NCBI RefSeq assembly: GCF_042610425.1
Contig: NZ_JBGJZM010000004.1
Location: 1 to 64,000, forward strand
DNA from: Ectobacillus sp042610425
GTDB lineage: Bacteria > Bacillota > Bacilli > Bacillales > Bacillaceae_G
Length of the DNA stretch: 64,000 nucleotides
Direction of reading: 5' to 3'
Positions 25,738 to 35,578 of this stretch are shown in pieces (position 1 is the stretch's first letter; each line of letters opens with the position of its first letter). The notes below the pieces were generated by a model. The model made no database searches and was not told where the DNA came from. It saw only the letters and a list, made by a program, of their open reading frames with translations. A program made the position numbers and the translations under genes.

Positions 25738-26867
25738 ACAAGCCTGTCCCAGTTAATGAACCTCTATTGAATGGAAACGAAATAAACTATTTGATAGAAA
25801 GCATAAAGTCCGGATGGATTTCTAGTGAAGGCCCATTTGTGAAGCAATTCGAGCAAAAAATGGCTGCTTATGTTGGAAGGAAATATGCAATCGCTGTTTG
25901 TAACGGTACTGCTGCGCTTGAACTGGCTGTTGCTGCTTTGAAGTTGGACCAGGGAAGCGAAATTATCCTTCCTGCCTTTACAATCATATCTTGCGTTGCA
26001 GCAATTATACGCCGAGGATGTGTACCAGTATTGGTGGATAGCGATCCGGTTACATGGAATATGGATGTGAGACAAATCGAGATGAAAATCACCTCGAAAA
26101 CAAAGGCGATTATGGTTGTTCATATTTATGGTCTTCCGGTCGATATGGATCCGGTGCTCCAGTTGGCAGAAAAATATCACTTGAAAGTGATAGAAGATGC
26201 GTCTGAGGCGATTGGGCAAACCTATAAAGGAAGATTTTGCGGCAACATGGGAGACATAAGTACATTTAGTTTTTATGCGAACAAGCATATCACGACTGGA
26301 GAAGGCGGGATGGTTTTAACGGACTCTGAGGAGCTGGCAGAGCATTGTTCCTTTATGCGTAATCTTTGTTTTAGTCCGAAGAATCGATTTGTACACGAAG
26401 AATTGGGGCATAACTTCCGTATGACAAATCTCCAGGCTGCGGTTGGTTTAGCCCAGCTAGAACAGATTGATAATATCATCCAACGCAAGCAAACAACTGG
26501 AAAGCACTATATGGCCTTGCTTTCGAATATTGGATGTTTTCAACTACCGCTAGAATTCAATAGTTATGCGGACAATATTTATTGGGTCTATGGAATTGTG
26601 CTGAAGGATGAGGTTCCTTTTGATGCAAATGAAATGATGAGGCGGCTGGAGCTAAAATATGTAGGAACACGTCCTTTTTTTTGGCCGATGCACGAGCAGC
26701 CGATATTCCGCCGAATGGGGCTATTTTCAAAGGAGTCCTATCCTGTTGCTGAAAGGCTTGCACGGAGGGGATTTTATATCCCGAGTGGCTTAGCGCTCAC
26801 AGCCGAGCAAAGGATACTTGTTACGAATGCACTAAAAACAATTATAGGGGGGGAAGATATTCAATGA
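25734..26867 (+). CDS. DegT/DnrJ/EryC1 aminotransferase, perosamine-synthase-like
   Basis: 377 residues. PLP-dependent sugar aminotransferase with the Schiff-base K184 in FSFYANKHITTGEGG and VNEPLLNGNEINYL / GWISSEGPFVKQFE at the N-terminus. The overall pattern (ILPAFTIISCVAAI, VHIYGLPVDMDPVL, RMTNLQAAVGLAQLEQID) is that of GDP-perosamine synthase (RfbE/Per), whose substrate GDP-4-keto-6-deoxymannose is the product of gmd in this locus. The alternative is a dTDP-sugar aminotransferase, but no rml genes are in the window. Coupled by ATGA overlaps to the cupin upstream and the methyltransferase downstream. Confidence 0.82.
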   Translation: MNKPVPVNEPLLNGNEINYLIESIKSGWISSEGPFVKQFEQKMAAYVGRKYAIAVCNGTAALELAVAALKLDQGSEIILPAFTIISCVAAIIRRGCVPVLVDSDPVTWNMDVRQIEMKITSKTKAIMVVHIYGLPVDMDPVLQLAEKYHLKVIEDASEAIGQTYKGRFCGNMGDISTFSFYANKHITTGEGGMVLTDSEELAEHCSFMRNLCFSPKNRFVHEELGHNFRMTNLQAAVGLAQLEQIDNIIQRKQTTGKHYMALLSNIGCFQLPLEFNSYADNIYWVYGIVLKDEVPFDANEMMRRLELKYVGTRPFFWPMHEQPIFRRMGLFSKESYPVAERLARRGFYIPSGLALTAEQRILVTNALKTIIGGEDIQ

Positions 26868-27619
26868 ATGTCTTCGGCAACTCTTATTCCAAGTATTACA
26901 ATTTATTATATCGGGATAAAAATTACACCGCGGAAGCAAACTTTGTGGATCAATGTATTCAACGTTATAATCCGGGAGCGACAACCGTAATTGATCTCGG
27001 TTGTGGTACAGGGAAGCATGCAAGTTTGCTTGCGCAGCAAGGATATCAAGTGCTAGGAGTGGATAGTAGTCAAGCCATGCTAGCTATTGCACAAAAGTCT
27101 GAAATTCCAGAATGTCTGCATTTTCAGCTTGGTGATCTACGTACTCTGAACTTACCAGAAGTCTTTGATGCTGCCATTTCTTTATTTCATGTCATGTGTT
27201 ATTTTCATAAGAATGAAGATTTGCAGCTTGTCTTTCAAAATGTTTCTAAGCATCTTGGTAAGGGAGGAATATTTATTTTTGATTGCTGGTATGGTCCTGC
27301 TGTGCTTACCCAGCGTCCATCTGTTCGCCTTAAGGAATTGATAGACGATAATATAATCGTCACCCGAATTGCACAACCGTTCATATATGAAAATGAAAAT
27401 GTAGTCGACGTTCATTATCATATATTCGTGAAAGATAAACATAAAGACACTGTTGAAGAAATTAAAGAGTCCCATCGGATTCGTTACCTGTTTGTGCCTG
27501 AGATCGAGTTAATGCTGAAAAGGGCTGGAATCCAGTTGGATGATTGCTTCGAATTTATGACAGGGCACCTTCCAGGATTTGAAACATGGAATGTATGTTA
27601 TGTGGGTCGAAAATTATGA
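26864..27619 (+). CDS. class I SAM-dependent methyltransferase
   Basis: 251 residues. Rossmann-type methyltransferase with the SAM motif VIDLGCGTGKHA at ~41-52, the acidic end of beta-2 in VLGVDSSQAML, and the ISLFHVMCYF region typical of small-molecule methyltransferases. Overlaps its neighbours at both ends (ATGA), so it belongs to the cupin-aminotransferase operon. It may N- or O-methylate the amino sugar made by the aminotransferase (inference). Confidence 0.82.
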   Translation: MNVFGNSYSKYYNLLYRDKNYTAEANFVDQCIQRYNPGATTVIDLGCGTGKHASLLAQQGYQVLGVDSSQAMLAIAQKSEIPECLHFQLGDLRTLNLPEVFDAAISLFHVMCYFHKNEDLQLVFQNVSKHLGKGGIFIFDCWYGPAVLTQRPSVRLKELIDDNIIVTRIAQPFIYENENVVDVHYHIFVKDKHKDTVEEIKESHRIRYLFVPEIELMLKRAGIQLDDCFEFMTGHLPGFETWNVCYVGRKL

Positions 27620-28701
27620 AAAAAATAAGATTGCTTCTAAGCTGTACACCTGAATATGGCGGTACCTACCAATATAATCTTAATATACTTGACGCTGTTG
27701 CCTCCTTTCCACTCGAACAATTCGAGGTTGTTATCCATTACATGCACCAATTTTGGGAGAAGGAGCTTAAGTCCTATTCATGCATGAAAGTGCATACTCC
27801 CACAATAGACCGATTGTTTGAGAACTACCCATGTGATTTATGGATCTTTCCGTCTCAAGAGAGCTTGGGTTATCAAAAACCTGTTCCCGTGCTTTCTACT
27901 ATTCATGATTTAATGCATCGATATGAAAAAAGATTCCCAGAGGTATCAGAAAACGGTGAATATGAATCGCGGGAGGAGAGTTATCTAAATATTTGTAGGT
28001 ATACAAAAGGTGTATTGGTAGACTCAGAAGTGGGAAAAAGGCATGTTCAGGAATGTTATGGGTTACCTGATGATCAAATTTTTATTTTACCTTACATCCC
28101 CCCCAAATATATTTATAAATATGAAACTATCTCTGATTTCGATGACAGATACAAGCTTCCTCCTAAATTTATTTTCTATCCAGCGCATTTTTGGCAACAT
28201 AAAAATCACGTAGGGCTAATTTCTGCTATAGACCTGTTAAAAGAAGAACTTCCGGATCTTCACCTGGTTTTGGTCGGATCGAAGCACAATGGTTATGAAA
28301 AGGTTCTGCAATGTGTAGAAGAGCTGAATTTAGGAACGAACGTTCATTTGATTGGCCATGTTCCTAATCAAGATATTCCTGAATTTTACCGACGAGCACG
28401 AGCTATAGTGATGCCTACGTTTTTTGGTCCAACGAATATTCCATCATTGGAGGCATTTGTTATGGGATGTCCAGCAGCAACGTCATCTGTTTATGGAATT
28501 CCGGATCAGGTCGGTGATGCAGCTTTACTTTTTAATCCTGAATCCATAAATGAAATTGCGTATTGCGTAAAGCGGCTATGGACGGATGATAAGTTGTGTC
28601 GAAGTCTGGTGGAAAAAGGGAAAAAACGCGCTGCTCTTTGGGGAGAAGTACAGTTTAACAAGCGGTTGCTGGAAATTGTGGAACACATGACTACTTCATA
28701 G
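27616..28701 (+). CDS. GT4 glycosyltransferase
   Basis: 361 residues. GT-B, family 4: N-terminal MKKIRLLLSCTPEYGGTYQY, linker, then FYPAHFWQHKNHVGLISAI, LVLVGSKHNGYE and PTFFGPTNIPSLEAFVMGCPAA, where the usual E-G-F-G-x-x-x-x-E appears as F-G-P-T-N-x-x-S-L-E. The ATG at 27616 overlaps the methyltransferase stop and starts a typical N-terminus; the upstream in-frame start at 27586 would add an unlike 10 residues. Paralogue of 34025-35137. Confidence 0.86.
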   Translation: MKKIRLLLSCTPEYGGTYQYNLNILDAVASFPLEQFEVVIHYMHQFWEKELKSYSCMKVHTPTIDRLFENYPCDLWIFPSQESLGYQKPVPVLSTIHDLMHRYEKRFPEVSENGEYESREESYLNICRYTKGVLVDSEVGKRHVQECYGLPDDQIFILPYIPPKYIYKYETISDFDDRYKLPPKFIFYPAHFWQHKNHVGLISAIDLLKEELPDLHLVLVGSKHNGYEKVLQCVEELNLGTNVHLIGHVPNQDIPEFYRRARAIVMPTFFGPTNIPSLEAFVMGCPAATSSVYGIPDQVGDAALLFNPESINEIAYCVKRLWTDDKLCRSLVEKGKKRAALWGEVQFNKRLLEIVEHMTTS

Positions 28702-29023
28702 ATAGGTGGAACATGGATTATGGATTCTAGAGAAATTTCTCTACATGGTTGGAACCATCGCTGTATACTACCGGATATAATAATTCGTTAACAAATTAAG
28801 GAGGGTCTTATGTTTCTGGGTTTTCTTCGCTATTTTTTTATAAGGATTAATTTAGTGCACTAAGTTGGAGAGGCTATGCTTACCAGCAAAGGTTTGTCTT
28901 GTCTCTTTACTTTTCAAACGCTTCCTCTCCCCATGGAATAGACCTTTTTGTTATATTGAAATATAAAGTCAAGCATATAATTAATATGTAACATTTTAAC
29001 ATCGAGAAGGGGACATTTTAAAT
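28702..29023. other. 322-base intergenic stretch
   Basis: No convincing gene. An AAGGAGGG site precedes a 17-codon frame from 28810 (MFLGFLRYFF...), which is probably a gene remnant. GAGAAGGGG at ~29004 serves the next gene. Confidence 0.35.
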
Positions 29024-29611
29024 ATGGAAAATAATAAGAGTATAAATGAACTACTAAGAATTGTTGCAAGTATTGAAGGATGGTTGGACTACTCTGAACA
29101 ATTTGCATTATTACATTTACCTTCACTGGTTGACCATCTATACGGAGATATAGTTGAAATCGGTTCATATAAAGGAAAGAGTACAATTGCATTAGGTCTT
29201 GGAAGTTATTTAATGAGTACAAAAAAGCGTCCGATTTATGCCATTGACCCATTTATACCAGATAACCAATTTTATCATGGAAATTATTTTGATACTTTCT
29301 GGGATAATATAAAGAATCAAGGACTAGAAGGTAGTGTCATTCCAATTAAAAAGTATAGTACGGAAGCCTATGGTGATTGTCCTAAATCAATAGCAGCTTT
29401 ATTTATTGATGGTGACCACGAATATATAAGTGTTAAACATGATATTATTCATTATGCACCAAGAGTTGTAAAGGGAGGCTTGATTGCTTTTCATGACTAT
29501 GGAAAGCATGATAACCCAGGAGTAGCCCAAGCCATACATGAACTTTGTATTAATGAAAATTATGAGTATTTTGGTTTATATGATAGTTTACTCGTAATCC
29601 GAAAATTATAA
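29024..29611 (+). CDS. class I methyltransferase, Methyltransf_24 type
   Basis: 195 residues. VEIGSYKGKSTIALGLG (SAM loop, ~42-58), IYAIDPFIPD (beta-2 acid) and ALFIDGDHEYISVKHDI match the Methyltransf_24 group frequently found in cell-surface glycan clusters, where members methylate sugars. ATG at 29024. It stands apart from the upstream operon by 322 bases. Confidence 0.82.
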   Translation: MENNKSINELLRIVASIEGWLDYSEQFALLHLPSLVDHLYGDIVEIGSYKGKSTIALGLGSYLMSTKKRPIYAIDPFIPDNQFYHGNYFDTFWDNIKNQGLEGSVIPIKKYSTEAYGDCPKSIAALFIDGDHEYISVKHDIIHYAPRVVKGGLIAFHDYGKHDNPGVAQAIHELCINENYEYFGLYDSLLVIRKL

Positions 29612-29629
29612 ATAGAGGCACTCTCATAT

Positions 29630-29915
29630 TGGATCAGTGGGATTTTAAATTTACCTGAATAGATGCCTATTGTTTGAATTCGGTAAAAAACGGACAAGGA
29701 ATATAATTGAAGAAGAAACTTATATAGGTTAACAAAGATTCGACAACCTGCCCGTGTTTTTTTGCAGCCCCGCATTTCTGTTTTCGATTGTTCCGCAAAT
29801 AATCTTCGATGCTGGAAAGGAAGGTTATTTATAGATTTATCATCGATTATAACACCCTTCCAATCCTGATAAGTTTGGTTGAGTACACTGTCAATGCATC
29901 ACTTAAAAATGGCAG
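29630..29915 (-). pseudogene. remnant of a GT2 glycosyltransferase
   Basis: On the minus strand a continuous reading from about 29905 gives CIDSVLNQTYQDWKGVIIDD, a clear GT2 beta1-alpha segment, but it lacks the first strand before it and the acceptor half after it. It continues as non-family sequence (..RAGCRIFVNLYKFLL). Together with the neighbouring GT2 gene on the same strand it suggests decay of a second GT2 copy. Confidence 0.45.
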
Positions 29916-29978
29916 CAGATTATAGCATAGGGGATCAGGACCATAACTTTGTTTGGCAGATTCCCTTTTCGTGTGGAA

Positions 29979-30992
29979 TCATAAAAAAACGTTCCAAATC
30001 TTAAACAAATTCCTGCTCATTTGCATCCCACTTTTTTGCAGAAACTCCAGCGCATAAGGTGCCACCGGACAATCGAGTAATACGATTGCATCAACATTTC
30101 CTTTTTTATAATCGTTAAAGACTTCAGGCATTCTTCTTATGAGATCTTGCGTTACATAGCTCTGTACATGTAATCCTGTGAACGGCAAGATATTATTTTT
30201 TAAATATTGGCACCCGTTTTCCGATCCTAACACCAGCACTTTAGGTTGCCGATTCAATTGACGGCTTAACCAATCTCGAATATGAAACGTACAAATTTCC
30301 ATGACTTCCCTGCAAGTGGCGGCTTCATCCTTATGGCAGAGAGAGCTTGGATCTATTCGATATTCGTACAATACTTCTTCCAGCTTGGGAATATCGCCAA
30401 CTTCCAACATGCGAATCCATAGGTCATGGTCCTGACAGATGGCATAACGGACATTATATCTGCCTATTTGGTTGAAAACTTCCTTGGAAAAAATTACTGA
30501 TCCATGAATGAAGGGAGGAGCCAAAAAACGATGTTGCATCATCTGCTGTCTTGTTAGGATTTTGTTGGTTCCCTCAATGTCGTGAAGCAGATGGGATGGT
30601 ATAGGCGCTTTAGCTGAAATGCAGCGGATAAATGAACTGACGCCAATAAGACCGGGATTGGATTGAATGAAATGATTTTGCTTTTCTATTCTTTGGGGTA
30701 AGCTGATATCATCTGCATCTTGTCGGACGATCCATTCTCCCTTCGCCATTGATATGCCAAAGTTTAGTCCATAGGATAATCCATAATTTTTCTCTAGATG
30801 ATAGACTCGTACCCGATTATCGTCAACAGTATCTAGCATTTGTCTGGTTTGATCAGTAGATCCGTCATTCACAATAATAAATTCAAAGTCTGGATAGGTT
30901 TGATTTAGAATGCTGTCTATACTCTCCGTCAAATATTCCTCACCGTTATAAACAGACATGACTACAGAGAACTTCAAATTAGCACGCTCCAT
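29979..30992 (-). CDS. GT2 glycosyltransferase, convergent in the glycan locus
   Basis: 337 residues. GT-A domain with FSVVMSVYNGEEYLTESI, IIVNDGSTDQT, RQDADDISLPQRI (D92-A93-D94-D95) and the acceptor-side QDHDLWIRMLEVGDI. The last ~80 residues (KVLVLGSENGCQYLKNNIL...DAIVLLDCPVAPYA) form a small extra domain that looks like a Rossmann-type nucleotide-binding remnant. No good ribosome binding site is visible before the ATG at 30992. It is the only intact minus-strand gene between 20987 and 37999. Confidence 0.82.
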   Translation of the reverse strand: MERANLKFSVVMSVYNGEEYLTESIDSILNQTYPDFEFIIVNDGSTDQTRQMLDTVDDNRVRVYHLEKNYGLSYGLNFGISMAKGEWIVRQDADDISLPQRIEKQNHFIQSNPGLIGVSSFIRCISAKAPIPSHLLHDIEGTNKILTRQQMMQHRFLAPPFIHGSVIFSKEVFNQIGRYNVRYAICQDHDLWIRMLEVGDIPKLEEVLYEYRIDPSSLCHKDEAATCREVMEICTFHIRDWLSRQLNRQPKVLVLGSENGCQYLKNNILPFTGLHVQSYVTQDLIRRMPEVFNDYKKGNVDAIVLLDCPVAPYALEFLQKSGMQMSRNLFKIWNVFL

Positions 30993-31434
30993 TCTTGGAT
31001 TTAACCAGGGATTAGCAATGATTATAAAAAAAGGTGTAGCAATTCATACTATATCCCCTTATTTGAGCTCGACATGATTTAATCCACGGTGGCCATGAAA
31101 TAGGAAATCAATAGAATGCAATTTTACTATTTTTATAAAAGTGGATAAGAACGGTGAAAACATTCCTTTCTCTTGCACATAAGGTACTAATATGAATAAA
31201 TTATGCATGGTCAATTATTTTTATTCTAAGCGAATGGATGAAAAAGAAAGTGAGAAATCAGATGAAGGTTGACTGCTCAGAGTAGGTACAGTGTAACCGG
31301 TGCTACTTTAGATAAATAAATCGCTTCCCTACTTAAATTAAAAGGTCCTGATCGTGGAACTCATAGATCATATAGGCGGTCATACCTGTGAATTTTCTAA
31401 CGAATAAAGAAATAACAGAAAGGTGGAAATAGCA
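30993..31434. other. 442-base intergenic stretch
   Basis: Divergent region between two GT2 genes; AT-rich, no gene recognised. AGAAAGGTGG at ~31418-31427 serves the plus-strand gene. Confidence 0.35.
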
Positions 31435-32406
31435 ATGCTCAAAATCTCCTTGATTGTTCCTACTTACAACAGGGAAAAGTATCTAATCAAAGCACTGTCC
31501 TCTTTCTTGAATCAGAGTCTCTCTCCAGATAAATATGAAATTCTGATTGTGGACAACAATTCGACAGATCAGACTGCTCTATCAGTGAGAAAAATCATGG
31601 AATCCGGGACCGTTCCTTGGAAATACCTGCTAGAGGCTAAGCAAGGTCTCCATTATGCGAGAAACAGGGGTATTCTGGAAGCGAAGGGAGATATCGTGGT
31701 TTTTGGGGATGATGATATCATCGCCAACGACACTTGGCTGGAGGCCGTCATGCAAGAATTCGAGAGGCATCCACAAACTGGGATCTGCGGCGGCAAAATT
31801 AAGCCCCTGTGGCAAGAAAAGCCTGAAAACTGGGTTTATGATTACGGATCGCCCAAGATTCATCCTGTGTTCGCTTATCTTGATTATGGAGAGGAAAGAT
31901 TAACACTTCGCAATGAAAATGTGTTCGGTTGCAATTTTGCCATCCTGCGCGACTTGGCTATCCAGATTGGCGGAAGCTTTCCTGATACATTTCCCCTTTA
32001 CTTGAAGCATCTCTCCGGCACAGGCGAAAACGCCATGATTGACAATGCAAGAAAACTCAATTATGAAATCATTTATTTGCCTGAAGCCATTGTATATCAT
32101 CATGTGGATTCCTTACGAATGAACATGAACTATTTTATTGATCGTTATGAGCGTTGGGCCGTTGAAGATGTGTTTTCTTTATTTAGAAATAAAGAAAAAA
32201 AACAAGCGGCTAAAGAACTAGTACAAATCGCTCTGGACAGATTGTCTCGTCTAGAAAAGGACAGCGCTAATAAATTCAATCCTGAATACTATCAAATTAT
32301 TAATAAGCGATACGCCTATCAAATGATCCAACAAACTGTACGGGTCCTAATCGATCCATCCCTCTATCATCATATCAACCTGGCCAGTTACTTAGAGCAG
32401 GCTTAA
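31435..32406 (+). CDS. GT2 glycosyltransferase
   Basis: 323 residues. ISLIVPTYNREKYLIKALSS, ILIVDNNSTDQTALSV, GLHYARNRGILEAKGDIV and the metal site G91-D92-D93-D94 in VVFGDDDIIAND. The acceptor side includes GENAMIDNARKLNYEIIYLPEAIVYHHV. ATG 31435 is chosen because the alternative GTG at 31423 is part of the GGTGG ribosome binding site. No membrane helices. A strong terminator follows at 32432-32477. Confidence 0.87.
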   Translation: MLKISLIVPTYNREKYLIKALSSFLNQSLSPDKYEILIVDNNSTDQTALSVRKIMESGTVPWKYLLEAKQGLHYARNRGILEAKGDIVVFGDDDIIANDTWLEAVMQEFERHPQTGICGGKIKPLWQEKPENWVYDYGSPKIHPVFAYLDYGEERLTLRNENVFGCNFAILRDLAIQIGGSFPDTFPLYLKHLSGTGENAMIDNARKLNYEIIYLPEAIVYHHVDSLRMNMNYFIDRYERWAVEDVFSLFRNKEKKQAAKELVQIALDRLSRLEKDSANKFNPEYYQIINKRYAYQMIQQTVRVLIDPSLYHHINLASYLEQA

Positions 32407-32431
32407 AATTTTTTCCCATTTCGTTATACAG

Positions 32432-32477
32432 AGAAGTTGATTATCTACATATAGTAGGTAATCAACTTCTTTTTTTC
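32432..32477 (+). terminator. terminator after the 31435 GT2 gene
   Basis: Long stem AGAAGTTGATTATCTAC (32432-32448) with GTAGGTAATCAACTTCT, followed by a seven-base T run. Confidence 0.85.
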
Positions 32478-32639
32478 TTCATTAGAAATAGTATCAGTAT
32501 TGTCCATGTTTGATAGCTTTCTTGTACCATTTGACCAATCTAGGTCAAAAGCTGTGACGATTGATACATAGAATTCATATTAATACTAAGAAAACAGTCT
32601 TAAGTATGAAGTGTCTTTAAATTACTGGAAAGATGTTCT

Positions 32640-33908
32640 ATGAGTACAATTACAGATGGAAGAAGTGATCCTATGAATAATCAGAATATGCCCTTAGTAA
32701 GCATCGTTACCCCTTCCTTCAATCAAGCAGCTTTTATTGAAGAAACAATCCAAAGTGTATTGATACAAGATTATCCTTACATTGAACATATTGTTGTTGA
32801 TGGAGGCTCCGTAGATGGTACGCTGGAAATTTTAAAAAAATACAGTCATCTCGGAAATCGATTTCGTTACATCTCCGAACCGGATCGTGGCCAATCCGAT
32901 GCCATTAATAAAGGCTTAAAAATGGCTAGAGGGGATATTATAGGCTGGCTAAATTCGGATGATACTTATTTGTCAGGAGCTGTTAGTAAGGCGGTGGCTG
33001 CTCTGCAGAAACATTCCGAGTGGGCTATGGTGTACGGCAAAGCTTATCATATAGACGAAAACAGTCAAATTATGAACTCTTATCCTGTTCAATCGTTTGA
33101 CAGAGAAGACTTATTTCACTTTTGTATTATTTGTCAACCTGCTGCATTCGTGCGAAAAAACATATTTACGGCTGTAGGATCCATAGATAATGATCTCAAT
33201 TTTTGTATGGATTATGATCTATGGATCCGTATCTCAAAAGATTATCCCATAGGACATATAGAAGATTACCTGGCTAATTCTAGATTACATTCTGCTTGTA
33301 AATCTGTAGCACAGATTACTAAAATCTTGCCGGAAATTATGAAAACAAGCGTTAAACACTTTGGGACAGTTGCAAACGAATGGCTTTATCATTTTTTGCA
33401 ACACTATTCTCAAATGGGTGTTTTTTGGTATTTAAGTTTGTTCAAAAAATATGATGTTCTCGGTACCACTCCACAAATCTTAGATATGAACGGGTATTCG
33501 GATTTATGGGTTCCTCCAAATTTTCGTGTTTCCATTCAAGTTGATCCACAATATCCGCTGCATCTGTTGATGATTAAAGGAATAAATCAGATATCCAGTG
33601 ATTTGAGTTGTGATGTATCAGTTAATGGACGAGAAGTTCAAAGATATAATATTCCAAGCAGAGAATTTATTCTTAAAATATTAGTTGATTCAAAGATCTC
33701 TAATAATGTTATTGAGATCTTTAGCGATAGACATATTGTTCCTGCTGAGCTAGGAATAAATTCCGATACGCGAACCTTAAGCTTTTTGATTGAAGAATTG
33801 ATACCTTTATCAGTAGAAGAATACAGTTTTTATCAAGAATTTCAAAAAGGGCCTGCATATGCATTAGCGTGGATGCAAAAAAATAGACATCCAATACCTT
33901 CATTATAG
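32640..33908 (+). CDS. GT2 glycosyltransferase with C-terminal extension
   Basis: 422 residues. Residues ~15-255 parallel the GT2 at 24157 (SIVTPSFNQAAFIEETIQSV, HIVVDGGSVDGTLEIL, GWLNSDDTYL). Residues ~270-422 are an additional beta-rich region (LWVPPNFRVSIQVDPQYPLHLLMIKG...) that I do not recognise and that may bind the glycan chain. The start is ambiguous: ATG 32640 or ATG 32673; the family homology begins after the second, so the longer N-terminus may not be made. Confidence 0.83.
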   Translation: MSTITDGRSDPMNNQNMPLVSIVTPSFNQAAFIEETIQSVLIQDYPYIEHIVVDGGSVDGTLEILKKYSHLGNRFRYISEPDRGQSDAINKGLKMARGDIIGWLNSDDTYLSGAVSKAVAALQKHSEWAMVYGKAYHIDENSQIMNSYPVQSFDREDLFHFCIICQPAAFVRKNIFTAVGSIDNDLNFCMDYDLWIRISKDYPIGHIEDYLANSRLHSACKSVAQITKILPEIMKTSVKHFGTVANEWLYHFLQHYSQMGVFWYLSLFKKYDVLGTTPQILDMNGYSDLWVPPNFRVSIQVDPQYPLHLLMIKGINQISSDLSCDVSVNGREVQRYNIPSREFILKILVDSKISNNVIEIFSDRHIVPAELGINSDTRTLSFLIEELIPLSVEEYSFYQEFQKGPAYALAWMQKNRHPIPSL

Positions 33909-34024
33909 TATATCGATTCATGCTATAAAGGAATTGGTTTAAATGATTAAACGGGATTTAACATAAAGGGACCAAGATGGAAAAAGATAATTTAATAATC
34001 TTTGAAGAAAGAGGTAAATGTAAA

Positions 34025-35137
34025 ATGAAAATAGGTATAAATTTGCTGCCAGTAATACCTGGTAAAATTGGTGGCATGGAACAATATGTTAGAAATCTTA
34101 TCTCTTACGCTTTAAATGTAAATGATGAGTACGAGATTTTTCTTTTTTTAAACAAACAAAATATAGATACATTCGTTGAAAATAATAGCAAAATGCGTAA
34201 AATTCTTATAAATGAAAATATAGATAACAATATGCAATTATACATTTGGATTCATACGTTGAAAATTGATATTTGGTTTTGTCCCATGTTAGTTTTGGAA
34301 CCAAAGAATATTAATGTTCCAAGTGTTGTAACTATTCCTGATATTCAACATGAATTCTACCCCGAATTTTTTGAACCCTATGTCTTGCAGTGGAGAAATG
34401 CACATTATGAATACTCTGCAAAGACTTGTAATGCAGTCCTGACAATATCGGAGTATTCTAAGAAAACAATGGTTGAAAAGTATAAAATTCCTGAAAATAA
34501 AGTGTATTCCATCCATTTAGATTCATCTCAAGAATTTTATTTAAATCATAATGATGAAATCAATCAGAGGGTTATTCATAAATATCAATTATCAAATTAT
34601 GAATACGGATTTTATCCAGCCAATACTTGGAAGCATAAAAATCATATTAATCTACTTAAAGCTATGGTATTTCTTAAGAAAAAGTTCAATGTAAAAATTA
34701 ATATGGTTTTTACCGGTTTCGAACAACAGGCACAAAAATCCATTATAGATTTCATAAAAGAAAATGATTTGTCGGAACAAATTAAATTTTTAGGTTATCT
34801 TCCTCAAGAAGAGATGCCCTATGTATATAGGAACGCAAAATTTTTAGTATTCCCTTCTCTTTTTGAAGGTTTTGGAATTCCATTAGTTGAAGCTATGCGA
34901 ACAAAAACTCCAATCGTTTGTTCAAATGCTGGTAGCATTCCAGAAGTTGTAGAAGATTGCGCCTTACTGTTTGATCCCACTAGCCCTGAAGATATTGCTT
35001 TAAAAATATTAGAAGTGCTTAATGAACAAACAAGAACAGAGTTAATAAACAAAGGTATAAATCAAGCTGAAAAATTTTCTTGGGAGAAATGCTCTAAATC
35101 CACATTAGAGGTATTCAAAAGGGTTCTGGAATCCTAA
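34025..35137 (+). CDS. GT4 glycosyltransferase
   Basis: 370 residues. GT-B: MKIGINLLPVIPGKIGGMEQYVRNL with a substrate loop GG, FYPANTWKHKNHINLLKAM, INMVFTGFEQQAQKS and the E-x7-E motif in FPSLFEGFGIPLVEAMRTKTPIV. ATG 34025 is preferred over 33977 because AAAGAGG lies upstream and the family N-terminus starts there. Paralogue of 27616-28701 but with the standard EGFG motif. AT-rich relative to its neighbours, compatible with separate acquisition. Confidence 0.87.
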   Translation: MKIGINLLPVIPGKIGGMEQYVRNLISYALNVNDEYEIFLFLNKQNIDTFVENNSKMRKILINENIDNNMQLYIWIHTLKIDIWFCPMLVLEPKNINVPSVVTIPDIQHEFYPEFFEPYVLQWRNAHYEYSAKTCNAVLTISEYSKKTMVEKYKIPENKVYSIHLDSSQEFYLNHNDEINQRVIHKYQLSNYEYGFYPANTWKHKNHINLLKAMVFLKKKFNVKINMVFTGFEQQAQKSIIDFIKENDLSEQIKFLGYLPQEEMPYVYRNAKFLVFPSLFEGFGIPLVEAMRTKTPIVCSNAGSIPEVVEDCALLFDPTSPEDIALKILEVLNEQTRTELINKGINQAEKFSWEKCSKSTLEVFKRVLES

Positions 35138-35578
35138 ATCTGTTAGCGTGCTTGCTAAATGCTCTTAAAAATATCTTCCTAATAAGAATATATGTAATCT
35201 TTCCTCTTTTCCAGCGACTCCTCAGAATTTAAATTCCAGATGGTGGGGACCAGTCCCCATCTTTACATAGCAGCTTCCATAGAAAAGTCGTTTGCTAAGT
35301 AAATCACGAATCGAGAGATACATAGTGCCAAATCTTAAACTAGTATTGTTTATTTTTTCGTAGAGTCTAGGATAGCAAAATATAAACATACTACTTGATA
35401 ACGAAAATTTCACTAAGCTGCTGCATCAGCTACTGTAACTGTGTATCCAAATCGATGGTATTCCTTTATGAATCAAACGTACAATATGTGTTTTTTACCC
35501 GTTGCATAATATAGCCTATACACATATGTTAACTGGAGGAAAGAATTTCAATTAATAGTTTGCATCGAGGTGTATAAT
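35138..35578. other. 441-base intergenic stretch
   Basis: Includes a GATGG-TGGGGA/TCCCCA hairpin near 35238-35262 without a clear T run, and the GGAGGAAAG and GAGGTG sites before manC. No gene is supported. Confidence 0.35.

Noticed and set aside
34289..34516. Antisense frames within the GT4 gene
   Set aside because: Complement of a well-supported coding sequence.
35222..35413. Minus-strand 63-codon frame between a GT4 gene and manC
   Set aside because: No ribosome binding site and no recognisable motif; the local hairpin explains part of its composition.
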